Origin: Pseudomonas sp. NBRC 111124
GTDB lineage: Bacteria > Pseudomonadota > Gammaproteobacteria > Pseudomonadales > Pseudomonadaceae
NCBI RefSeq assembly: GCF_001320245.1
Contig: NZ_BCBA01000053.1
Location: 122,857-186,856, forward strand
Direction of reading: 5' to 3'
Length of the DNA stretch: 64,000 nucleotides
Shown here: positions 18,264 through 26,200 of the stretch, one piece after another
Layout: each line of letters opens with the position of its first letter
Numbering within the stretch: the first letter of the stretch is position 1
Position numbers and translations under genes: made by a program
The notes under the pieces: generated by a model
The model's input: only the letters and a program-made list of their open reading frames with translations
Told to the model about the DNA's origin: nothing
Databases searched by the model: none

Positions 18264-18264
18264 G

Positions 18265-19158
18265 ATGACCATCGACCTTACCCGCATCGCCCATGAAGCG
18301 CTGCCGGCCACGACCTGGCAACGGCGCACGCGCCTGCAGCGCGCGCAGCAGGCGCTGGTGCCGCTGCTACGCCGCCCAGGCTTCAGCCTGGCCCTGCTGA
18401 TCGTGCTGTTCGCCCTGCTGAGCGCGCTGGTCCCCCACTGGCTGACCAGTTTCGACCCGTACGCTACCGCGCCGGCCGCCAAACTCAGTGCGCCCGGCGC
18501 AGCGCACTGGTTCGGCACCGACGAGCTGGGCCGCGACCTGTACACCCGGGTGGTGTACGGTGCTCGCCTGTCGGTGCTGGCTGCCCTGTTGGCCGTGGCC
18601 ATTGCGCTGGTCGGCGGCCTTGGCCTGGGCGTGCTGGCCGGTTTTGCCGGCGGGCGCGTCGACGCGGCGCTGATGCGCCTGATCGACGTGCTGCTGGCCC
18701 TGCCCGGGCTGCTGCTGGCCCTGGCCATCGTCACCGCCATCGGTTTCGGCACAGTGCCGGTTGCCGTCGCCGTGGGCGTCGGCATCATTCCGGGGTTCGC
18801 CCGTACCACCCGCGCCGAAGTGCTGCGCATCAAGACCCTGCCCTATGTCGAGGCCGCGCGGCTGGGCGGTGCCAGCTGGGCACGTACACTGCTGCGCCAT
18901 GTGCTGCCCAACGCCTGGGGCCCGGTGGCCGTGCTCGCGACCCTGGACTTCGGCGCGGCGATCCTGGCCACCGCCGGGCTGAGTTTTCTCGGCTTCGGCG
19001 CAGCGCCGCCGGCTGCGGAATGGGGCACGCTGATCGCCAACGGCCGGCACTTTCTGATCACTGCCCCCTGGGTATCGCTGCTGCCGGGGCTGTTCGTGGT
19101 CGCGGTGGTGTTCAGCCTCAACCACCTGGCGCGCAGCGCCGAGGAGCAAGCCCGATGA
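18265..19158 (+). CDS. ABC transporter permease, DppC type
   Basis: 297 residues, partner permease of the preceding protein. Landmarks are FGTDELGRDLYTRVVYGAR near residue 85, which is diagnostic for DppC/OppC, and the cytoplasmic loop YVEAARLGGASWARTLLRH that contacts the ATPase. AAGGTGAG lies at the end of the previous gene and serves as ribosome site. Confidence 0.92.
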   Translation: MTIDLTRIAHEALPATTWQRRTRLQRAQQALVPLLRRPGFSLALLIVLFALLSALVPHWLTSFDPYATAPAAKLSAPGAAHWFGTDELGRDLYTRVVYGARLSVLAALLAVAIALVGGLGLGVLAGFAGGRVDAALMRLIDVLLALPGLLLALAIVTAIGFGTVPVAVAVGVGIIPGFARTTRAEVLRIKTLPYVEAARLGGASWARTLLRHVLPNAWGPVAVLATLDFGAAILATAGLSFLGFGAAPPAAEWGTLIANGRHFLITAPWVSLLPGLFVVAVVFSLNHLARSAEEQAR

Positions 19159-20774
19159 GCCAGCCTGCGTTGATCGAAGTGCGTGACCTGAGTGTCAGCT
19201 ATGGCTTTGCCGGGCAACGCACGCACGCCCTGAAGCAACTGTCGTTCAGCCTGGCCCAGGGCGAGACCCTGGCCATCGTCGGCGAGTCGGGTTCGGGCAA
19301 GTCGACCTTGGCCAGCGCCCTGCTCGGCCTGCTGCCGGGCAATGCGCGCATCGACCAGGGCCAGTTGTGGGTCGACGGCATCGAGGTGACCCGTGCCAGC
19401 GAGCGGGCCAAACGCCAGCTGCGCGGGCGCACCATCGGCCTGGTGCCGCAAGACCCGATGGTCAGCCTCAACCCGACCCTGCAAATTGGCCAACAGATTG
19501 CCGAAGCGCTGGTGCTGGCCCGTGGCCGGCGCTACCCGACAGTGGCCGCCGAGGTGCTGGAGCTGCTAGCCCAGGTTGGCCTGGACGACCCGGCGCTGCG
19601 GGCCCGCCAGTATCCCCACGAGCTGTCCGGGGGCATGCGCCAGCGGGTGCTGATCGCCATCGCCCTGGCCGGCCAGCCGCGGCTGATCATCGCCGACGAG
19701 CCGACCAGTGCGCTGGACGTGACCGTGCAGCGACGCATTCTCGACCACCTGCAGCAACTGGTAGCCGAACGCGGCATCTCGCTGCTGATCATCACCCACG
19801 ATCTGGGCATGGCCTGCGACCGTGCCGACCGCCTGCTGGTGATGAAACAGGGCCAGCTCGTGGAACAGGCCTCGCCCCGGCAGATCCTCTGGGGCGCGCA
19901 GCAGCCCTATACACGCGACCTGCTCAACGCAGCGCCCGCCTTCGTGCCGCGGCAACGGCCAGCTGGCGTGCCGAAGCAGGCGCCGCTGTTGCGCCTGAGC
20001 AACGTCGGCAAACGCTTTGCGCTACCTGGGCAGGATGGCGACTTCATCGCACTGCACGGTGTGAGTCTGGAGGTGCAGGCCGGGCAGACCCTGGCGATCG
20101 TTGGCGAGTCAGGCTCAGGCAAAAGTACTGCGCTACGCATTGCCTTGGGGCTGGAGAACCCCAGCCAGGGGCACGTCGAATTTGCCGGCGAAGAGGTCAG
20201 CGGATACAGCTGGCGGCAATTCCGCCCGCTGCGCCGGCGCATCCAGCTGGTGCAGCAGAATCCGTTTGCCGCACTCGACCCCCGCTTCACGGTGTTCGAC
20301 AGCATCGTTGAACCGCTGGTGTCGTTCGGCCTGCTCAAGGGCGAGGCACTGGAGCGCAAGGCCCGCGAACTGATCGCCCGGGTGCAGTTGCCGGTTCACT
20401 TCCTCGACCGTCTGCCGCGGGAACTGTCCGGCGGCCAGCGCCAGCGGGTGGCGATAGCGCGGGCATTGGCCCTGGAGCCCGAGGTGCTGCTGCTCGATGA
20501 GCCGGTGAGTGCACTGGACGTGTCGGTGCAGGCACAGATTCTGGCGCTGCTGAACGCGCTGCAGCAGGAGTTGGGGATGGCCTATGTGCTGGTCTCCCAT
20601 GACTTGGCAGTGGTGGCGAGCATGGCCGACCAGGTGCTGGTGCTACGGCGCGGGCAGGTGGTCGAGCAAGGGCCGGCGGTGCAGGTGTTCAGCGAGCCGG
20701 CCAACGCCTACACGCGCGAACTGATTGCGGCGATACCCGGGCATTCGCGCAGTGTGCTGCCGGTGGCCGTCTAG
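19155..20774 (+). CDS. Fused Dpp/Opp-type ABC transporter ATPase (two nucleotide-binding domains)
   Basis: 539 residues with two complete ABC domains in one chain, as DppD and DppF joined. Domain 1 has Walker A GESGSGKSTL near residue 45, signature LSGGMRQR and Walker B LIIADEPTSALD. Domain 2 has GESGSGKSTA near 320, LSGGQRQR and VLLLDEPVSALD. Both keep the switch His (ITHD, VSHD). Its ATG overlaps the stop of the permease. It is the last gene of the operon and is followed by a large palindrome. Confidence 0.93.
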   Translation: MSQPALIEVRDLSVSYGFAGQRTHALKQLSFSLAQGETLAIVGESGSGKSTLASALLGLLPGNARIDQGQLWVDGIEVTRASERAKRQLRGRTIGLVPQDPMVSLNPTLQIGQQIAEALVLARGRRYPTVAAEVLELLAQVGLDDPALRARQYPHELSGGMRQRVLIAIALAGQPRLIIADEPTSALDVTVQRRILDHLQQLVAERGISLLIITHDLGMACDRADRLLVMKQGQLVEQASPRQILWGAQQPYTRDLLNAAPAFVPRQRPAGVPKQAPLLRLSNVGKRFALPGQDGDFIALHGVSLEVQAGQTLAIVGESGSGKSTALRIALGLENPSQGHVEFAGEEVSGYSWRQFRPLRRRIQLVQQNPFAALDPRFTVFDSIVEPLVSFGLLKGEALERKARELIARVQLPVHFLDRLPRELSGGQRQRVAIARALALEPEVLLLDEPVSALDVSVQAQILALLNALQQELGMAYVLVSHDLAVVASMADQVLVLRRGQVVEQGPAVQVFSEPANAYTRELIAAIPGHSRSVLPVAV

Positions 20775-20814
20775 CGGGGGCGTGTAGTTTGCGGTGTTCG
20801 CCTTGGCATTTTTA

Positions 20815-21057
20815 GCGCCTGTGAGATCGAGCGCCGCCCGCGCGGCGCTTCGCGGGGCAAGCCCGCTCCTACATCTGTTTCGGGCCAATTATTCCTGTTT
20901 CCATTGGCGCGCGGTCCCTTGTTGGTACGACGCAATATCGTGTCATGTGCCAAGGGTACGCGCGGCAATGGTGGCAGGAGATACTGGCCCGAAACAGATG
21001 TAGGAGCGGGCTTGCCCCGCGAAGCGCCGCGCGGGCGGCGCTCGATCTCACAGGCGC
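20815..21057. repeat. 243-bp palindromic REP-type element
   Basis: Two perfect 73-base inverted arms (20815-20887 and 20985-21057) enclose a 97-base spacer that is itself an imperfect palindrome (for example CCATTGGCGCGCGG against CCATTGCCGCGCGT in reverse). Each arm contains GCGGGGCAAGCCCGCTCCTA, the core of P. putida-group REP sequences. As RNA it would form a very long hairpin and could end transcription of the ABC operon. Short open frames on both strands here are artefacts of the palindrome. Confidence 0.85.
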
Positions 21058-21139
21058 AAAAACTCTATCGTCGGACCCATCGCCCCCAACACAAAATCCA
21101 CATAGAACATATTAAACAAAACACTAAATAACCATCCCG

Positions 21140-21232
21140 CATAATTAGCTTAGAACCACAAAGCCTTTCACAACCCCCACCACCGCGCGCTAACGTCGCC
21201 ATCAACAGTCCGACCCCACACCTGGCGGAGGC
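21140..21232 (+). promoter_or_regulatory. Copy 3 of the shared sulfur-unit promoter/leader block
   Basis: The block at 21140-21172 starts CATAATTAGCTTAGAACC and continues with CACAAAGCCTTTCACA; AACACTAAATA at 21120-21130 repeats the upstream element of copy 2. The downstream GGTTCTA element is missing here. A 22-base stretch at 21211-21232 (from CGACCCC to TGGCGGAGGC) matches 23980-24001 below copy 4 in 19 of 22 bases. It precedes the two LLM monooxygenase genes. Confidence 0.65.
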
Positions 21233-21266
21233 CGTCCACACCGACCTAAACCCACAGGTATCATCC

Positions 21267-22601
21267 ATGAGCAAGCGACAGATCCACCTCGGCGCCATGA
21301 TCCACGGCGTCGGTCACGGCTGGGGCGAATGGCGCCACCCCGAGGCACTGGCCGATGCCAGCGTCAACTTCGGTTTCTACAAGCAACAGGCGCAACTGGC
21401 CGAAGCCGCCAGGTTCGACTTCGCCTTCATCGCCGACAGCCTGCACATCCACGCCCGCTCCAGCCCTCACTACCTCAACCGCTTCGAGCCACTGACCATC
21501 CTCTCGGCACTGGCGGCCGTCACCGAGCACATCGGCCTGGTGGCCACGGTCACGGTCAGCTACACCGAGCCCTTCCAGGTCGCCCGCCAGTTCGCCTCCC
21601 TCGACCTGATCAGCGGCGGCCGTGCCGGCTGGAACGTGGTCACCTCGTGGCTGTCGGGCACCGCCGACAACTTCGGCAAGGCCGAGCACCCGGCGCACGC
21701 GGTGCGCTATCGCATCGCCCGCGAGCACGTCGAGGTGGTCCAGGGCCTGTGGGACTCGTGGGAAGACGACGCCTTTACCCGCAACAAGCAGAGCGGCGAA
21801 TTCTTCGACCCGGCCAAGCTGCACACACTCGGCCACCAGGGCGAGTTCTTCAAGGTCAAAGGCCCGCTCAACATCCAGCGCTCGCCCCAGGGCCAGCCAC
21901 TGATCTTCCAGGCCGGCGTCTCGGAGGACGGCCGAAATTTTGCTGCGCAGAATGCCGATGCGATCTTCGTCAACCCCGAGTCGTTCAGCGATGCCCAAGC
22001 CTATTATCAGGACCTCAAGCAACGCGCCGCAGCCCATGGCCGCAACCCTCAGGCGCTGTTCATCCTGCCGGGCATCCGCCCCATCGTCGGCCGCGACGAA
22101 GCGGAAGTCGAGCGCCGCTACCAGCAGGCAGTCGAGCTGGTGAGCATCGAGGACGCGTTGGTCGCCCTCGGCCGCCCGTTCAACGACTATGACTTCAGCC
22201 AGCATGACCTGGATGCGCCGTTCCCCGACCTGGGCACGCTGGGCGACAACAGCCACAAGGGCACCGCCGACCAGCTCAAGCAACTGGCGCGCGACGAGGG
22301 CCTGAGCCTGCGCGCGGTGGCGCTGCGCTTCTCGCGACCTCGGCGGGACTTCACCGGTACCCCGGAGCAGGTTGCCGATGCCTTGCAGAAGTGGTTCGAC
22401 AACGAAGCCGCCGACGGCTTCATCATCAACTCGCTGCTGCCCGACGGCCTGCAGTACTTCACCGAGCTGGTGGTGCCCCTGCTGCAGGCCCGCGGCCTGA
22501 CGCGCAGCGAATACACCGGCAACACCCTGCGCGACAATTTTGGCCTGAGCGTACCGACCAACCGCAACACCCTGCGTCGCGAACAGGCCGCTGTCGCCTG
22601 A
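21267..22601 (+). CDS. LLM flavin-dependent monooxygenase (NtaA/SnaA/DszA/DmoA family)
   Basis: 444 residues of the bacterial luciferase-like family, subgroup NtaA/SnaA. It opens KRQIHLGAMIHGVGHGWGEW and keeps the family blocks FDFAFIADSL, SGGRAGWNVVTSW, DEHxxx-like AEHPAHAVRYR and SPQGQPLIFQAG. These FMNH2-using enzymes oxidise chelators, dimethyl sulfide or dibenzothiophene sulfone. FMNH2 would come from a reductase such as the one at 9006. It is first in a two-gene unit behind the shared block; the substrate is presumably an organosulfur compound. Confidence 0.9.
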   Translation: MSKRQIHLGAMIHGVGHGWGEWRHPEALADASVNFGFYKQQAQLAEAARFDFAFIADSLHIHARSSPHYLNRFEPLTILSALAAVTEHIGLVATVTVSYTEPFQVARQFASLDLISGGRAGWNVVTSWLSGTADNFGKAEHPAHAVRYRIAREHVEVVQGLWDSWEDDAFTRNKQSGEFFDPAKLHTLGHQGEFFKVKGPLNIQRSPQGQPLIFQAGVSEDGRNFAAQNADAIFVNPESFSDAQAYYQDLKQRAAAHGRNPQALFILPGIRPIVGRDEAEVERRYQQAVELVSIEDALVALGRPFNDYDFSQHDLDAPFPDLGTLGDNSHKGTADQLKQLARDEGLSLRAVALRFSRPRRDFTGTPEQVADALQKWFDNEAADGFIINSLLPDGLQYFTELVVPLLQARGLTRSEYTGNTLRDNFGLSVPTNRNTLRREQAAVA

Positions 22602-22632
22602 AAACGCCCCGATTGAAAAGGAGTTCCACTGC

Positions 22633-23733
22633 ATGAGCCTCGAATTCATCGGCCTCATCGGCCCCCAGGAAAGCAGCGAATCACAGGCCCCACGCGGCCC
22701 GCTGGTTGACCTGGCGTTCATCAAGGCCTTCGCCCAGGCCCAGGAATATGGCGGTTTCGACAAAGCCTTGCTGGCGGTCAACACCAGCGCGCCCGACTCG
22801 ATGATCCTGGCCAGCTATGTCGCCGCGCTCACCGAACGCATCGGCCTGCTGGTGGCCCACCGCCCCGGTTTCCAGGCACCCACCTTCGCCGCCCGGCAGT
22901 TCGCCACCCTCGATCAGCTCAGCGGCGGCCGCGCCTCGATCAACGTGATCACCGGCGGCGACAGCGGCGACCTGCAACGTGACGGCGACTTCCTCGACAA
23001 AGATGCCCGCTACGCCCGCACCGACGAATACCTGGATGTGCTGCGCAACACCTGGACGCAACAGCAACCGTTCGACCACCACGGCGCGCACTATCGGGTC
23101 GAAGACAACCTGACTCTGGTCAAGCCGGTGGGCCAGTTGCCGGTGTACTTCTCCGGCGCCTCGGACGCTGCGGTAGAGGTCGCGGCGAAGCACGCCGACG
23201 TGTACATGATGTGGGGTGAGCCGCTGGAGCAGGTGCGCGAACGCATCGCCCAGGTGCGTAAGGCCGCCGCCCGCTACGGGCGGGAAAAACACATCCGTTT
23301 CAGCCTGTCGTTGCGGCCGATCCTGGGGGCCACCGAGGACGAAGCCTGGGCCCGCGCCGAGCGCATCCTGGCCGACGCCCAGCAGCGCATCGGCATACGC
23401 CAGGGCAACCGGCGCGAGAAGAACTTCGGCAAGAGCAATATCGGCTCCGAGCGCCTGGTCCAGCTGGCCAGCTAACGCAAGGTGCATGACACCCGGCTGT
23501 GGACCGAAATCGCGGCCTTGGGCGGTGGCGCCGGCAATTCCACCTCGCTGGTGGGCACCCCGGAGCAGGTGGCCGAGGCTGCACTGGCGTACTACGAGTT
23601 GGGGGTGAGCACCTTCCTGTTCCGTGGTTTCGACCAGCTGCGTGATGCCGTGGAGTACGGGCAGTCGCTGATTCCGCAGATTCGCCAGCGCGTTGAGCAA
23701 CGGGAGGCACAACGCACGACCCGCTCGGCCTAG
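22633..23733 (+). pseudogene. LLM monooxygenase of the SsuD kind, interrupted by an in-frame stop
   Basis: The frame encodes 280 residues of an alkanesulfonate monooxygenase-like protein (SLEFIGLIGPQESSES at the start, LDQLSGGRASINVITGGD near 100). It meets TAA at 23473-23475 right after SERLVQLAS. The same frame then continues RKVHDTRLWTEIAALGG for a further 86 codons with normal codon use and the C-terminal helix expected of the family. No shift of frame is needed, so a single base change (for example from CAA, TAC or GAA) explains it. Either the gene is freshly inactive, the stop is read through, or it is a sequencing error. AAAAGGAG precedes the ATG. Confidence 0.8.
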
Positions 23734-23752
23734 ATCCCCTTCGCCTGCCCAA

Positions 23753-23853
23753 GCGCCGCCTGCGCGGCGCATCGCGAGCGCTCGCGCCTACCGGGGTATA
23801 TACGCCCCCTTCGTAGGCGCGAGCGCAGCTCGCGATGCGCCGCGCAGGCGGCG
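23753..23853. repeat. REP-doublet-like inverted repeat
   Basis: Arms at 23753-23791 and 23813-23853 are inverted copies that differ only by two extra bases in the right arm, around a short spacer. The sequence (GCGCCGCCTGCGCGGCGCATC) differs from the element at 20815, so it belongs to another REP family. It follows the LLM pair and could act as their terminator. Confidence 0.8.
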
Positions 23854-23915
23854 TTCTATTTACACCAAAAAATTAACTTTGCGCATTTAACAGCCTACTA
23901 ATTATTCTTACATTA

Positions 23916-24001
23916 CATAATTAAGTTAGAACCAAAAAGACTTTCACACCTTGTTGAAAGTCCATTAGGTTCTACTTACCGACCCCCAACATGGCGGAGG
24001 C
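23916..24001 (+). promoter_or_regulatory. Copy 4 of the shared block, with a nested perfect hairpin
   Basis: The block at 23916-23948 starts CATAATTAAGTTAGAACC. TAGAACC (23927-23933) pairs perfectly with GGTTCTA (23968-23974), and inside it GACTTTCA (23939-23946) pairs perfectly with TGAAAGTC (23955-23962) around an 8-base loop. GGTTCTA begins 52 bases from the block start, against 53 for GGTCTTA in copies 1 and 2. The segment 23980-24001 is shared with the leader of copy 3. It precedes the amine oxidase, RidA and TonB receptor genes. Confidence 0.7.
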
Positions 24002-24091
24002 AAATGGATTGTGCCAGCCGCCGTCGAGCCCTTCTCCAGGGCAGCCCACCCGTTGCGCACATCCGGACCTTACCTTCTCGGAGCACGCGAC

Positions 24092-25654
24092 ATGGGATTG
24101 TCCCGTAGAGATCTGATCACCCGCCTCGCCGCCATTGGCGGCTACTCGGCGGCCCTGGGCGCACTGGGCAACAATGCCCTGGCCGCCACCTTCGAACCCC
24201 TGCAACTGGCCGCCAACGGTGGCAACGGCAAGCGCGTGGTGATTGTCGGCGCCGGTATTTCCGGCCTGGTATCGGCCTACGAGCTGCGCAAGGCCGGCTT
24301 TTCCGTCACCGTCCTCGAAGCCCGCGAGCGCGTCGGCGGCCGGGTCTGGACCCTGCGCCACGGTGACCGTATCGAACACAATGACGGCAGCGCACAAACC
24401 GTCGAGTTCGACCCGGGCCACTTCTTCAACGCGGGCGCCGCACGCCTGCCCAGCCACCACCTGACCATCCTCGGCTATTGCCGCGAGCTGGGCGTGGAGC
24501 TGCAGGTGCTGGTCAATAGCAGCCGCAACGCCCTGGCCCAGCCCGACCTTGCCCGCCCACCGCTGCTGCTGCGCCAGGCGGTCAACGACACCCGCGGTCA
24601 CTTCAGCGAACTGCTGGCGCGCAGCGTCAGCCGCAACAGCCTCGATGCCGAGCTCGACAGCGGCCAGCGCAAGGCCTTGCTGGAGTTTCTCAAGGTCTAT
24701 GGCGACCTCGACAGCCAGCAGCAATATCGCGGTTCGGTGCGCGCCGGTTACACACGCTTTGCCGGTGCCGGCGACCAGACGCCGGTGCAGCGTCAGCCGG
24801 TACCGCTGGACCAGCTGCTGGACAGCAACCTGTTGCTGCCACTGGTGTTCGACGAAATACCCGAATTTTCCTCGACCATGTTCCAGCCGGTGGGCGGCAT
24901 GGACCAGATCCCCAAGGCCTTCTACCGCCAGGTCAAGGACAGCGTGCGCCTGGGCGCCGAGGTGCTGGGGGTGGAGACCGGCGAGCAAGGTGCCAAGGTG
25001 GTATGGCGCGACCGCAAAAGCGGCAAGCAACACGTGGAACAGGCCGATTACGCCATCGTCACCCTGCCCCTGCCGCTGCTGGCGAAACTGCCGAACAACT
25101 TCAATGCGCCGTTCAAGCAAGCCATCGCCAGCGCCGAAGGCGACAAAGCCAACAAAGTCGCCTGGCAGTCACCGCGCTTTTGGGAAACCGACTTCCAGAT
25201 TTACGGCGGGCTCAGCTACATCAACCACGAGGCGCGCACCCTGTGGTACCCCAGCGACCACCTCAACAGCGCCCAGGGCGTGCTGGTAGCTACCTACAAC
25301 ACTGGCGCCGTAGCCCAGCAGTTCGCTGGCAAATCGCTGCAGGCACAGATCGCCTCGTCGCGCCAGGCGGTGGAATCGCTGCACCCCGGCCACAGCCACA
25401 AGCTGGGCCGGCCGGTGGTGGTGAACTGGTCGAAGATCCCGTTCAGCGAAGCGCCATGGATCGTTCACGACGAAGTTGCCCAGCCTGGCTACGACGTGCT
25501 CAACCAACCCCAGGGCCGCACCTGGCTGGCCAGCGATGCCCTGGCCCATGGCGGGGTCGGCATCTGGCAGAACAGCGCCGCCGAATCCGCCCGCCGGGTG
25601 GTGGGCCTGATCGCTCGCCATGCCAGCCATTCCACCCGCGGCGCCGCCGCCTGA
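24092..25654 (+). CDS. Tat-exported flavin amine oxidase
   Basis: 520 residues. The N-terminus MGLSRRDLITRL with the hydrophobic stretch that follows and a cleavage region LAA at about 32 is a twin-arginine signal, so the FAD-loaded protein should act in the periplasm. FAD binding: RVVIVGAGISGLVSAYELRKA, then LEARERVGGRVWT (residues about 49-87), and a C-terminal FAD block (LASDALAHGGVGIWQNSAA). The family oxidises amines or L-amino acids to imines with release of peroxide. GGAG eight bases before the ATG supports this start; a GTG at 24011 would add 27 residues in front of the Tat motif and is less likely. First gene of a three-gene unit. Confidence 0.88.
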   Translation: MGLSRRDLITRLAAIGGYSAALGALGNNALAATFEPLQLAANGGNGKRVVIVGAGISGLVSAYELRKAGFSVTVLEARERVGGRVWTLRHGDRIEHNDGSAQTVEFDPGHFFNAGAARLPSHHLTILGYCRELGVELQVLVNSSRNALAQPDLARPPLLLRQAVNDTRGHFSELLARSVSRNSLDAELDSGQRKALLEFLKVYGDLDSQQQYRGSVRAGYTRFAGAGDQTPVQRQPVPLDQLLDSNLLLPLVFDEIPEFSSTMFQPVGGMDQIPKAFYRQVKDSVRLGAEVLGVETGEQGAKVVWRDRKSGKQHVEQADYAIVTLPLPLLAKLPNNFNAPFKQAIASAEGDKANKVAWQSPRFWETDFQIYGGLSYINHEARTLWYPSDHLNSAQGVLVATYNTGAVAQQFAGKSLQAQIASSRQAVESLHPGHSHKLGRPVVVNWSKIPFSEAPWIVHDEVAQPGYDVLNQPQGRTWLASDALAHGGVGIWQNSAAESARRVVGLIARHASHSTRGAAA

Positions 25655-25671
25655 CCTGCAAGGAACCTCCC

Positions 25672-26166
25672 ATGCCTCGTCTTCTTCTGCTTGCCGGAGT
25701 ACTCATGTCGCTGACCCTCACTGCCCACGCCGACGGCATCAAGCGGGTCGCACCCGCCGGCTCGAATTTCCCCATCTCGCAACTGGTCACGGTACCGGCC
25801 GGCAGCCAGCTGACCTTCGTCAGCGGCACCTTGCCGGACGTCGCCGACCCCAAGGCGCCCAAGGGCAGCATCGCCGCGCTGGGCAACACCGAAACCCAGG
25901 CCCGCTCGGTGCTGAACAAGCTGCGCACGGTATTGCGCAGCCAGGGCCTGGACCTGGGCGATATCGTCCAGCTGCGGGTGTTCCTGGTGGGTGACCCGGC
26001 CAACGGCGGCGCCCTCGACTTCGCCGGGCTGCAAGCGGCCTACAGCGAATTCTTCGCCACTGCCGAACAACCCCGTACCCCGACCCGTACCGCCATACAG
26101 GTGGTGGCCCTGCCGCTGCCCGGCGCGCTGGTGGAAATCGACGCGATCGCGGCCAAGGCGCCGTAA
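25672..26166 (+). CDS. Periplasmic RidA-family imine/enamine deaminase
   Basis: 164 residues. Unlike ordinary cytoplasmic RidA it begins with a Sec signal peptide (PRLLLLAGVLMSLTLTAHA). The RidA core follows: QARSVLNKLRTVLRSQGLDL, the catalytic Arg in PTRTAIQVVALP (equivalent of Arg105 in E. coli RidA) and EIDAIAA. It lies 17 bases after the Tat-exported amine oxidase. The sensible reading is that it hydrolyses the reactive imine made by the oxidase in the same compartment. AAGGAA precedes the ATG. Confidence 0.88.
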   Translation: MPRLLLLAGVLMSLTLTAHADGIKRVAPAGSNFPISQLVTVPAGSQLTFVSGTLPDVADPKAPKGSIAALGNTETQARSVLNKLRTVLRSQGLDLGDIVQLRVFLVGDPANGGALDFAGLQAAYSEFFATAEQPRTPTRTAIQVVALPLPGALVEIDAIAAKAP

Positions 26167-26200
26167 GCGCGCCCGCCCTGCCAGACAAGGAACTGCGTGC

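Noticed and set aside
17211..18833. A 540-codon open frame on the minus strand
   Set aside because: Antisense to two permease genes with clear family signatures; the translation is rich in Arg, Ser and Ala as expected for a GC-rich shadow frame.
20771..21131. Two similar small frames on opposite strands
   Set aside because: Both arise from the arms of the 243-bp palindrome; their shared peptide is a by-product of the inverted repeat.
24004..24108. A 34-codon leader frame (starts MDC) that overlaps the amine oxidase start
   Set aside because: GGAGG is only three bases from its ATG, it has one Cys only, and copy 3 of the leader has no equivalent frame, so evidence for a regulatory peptide is too thin.
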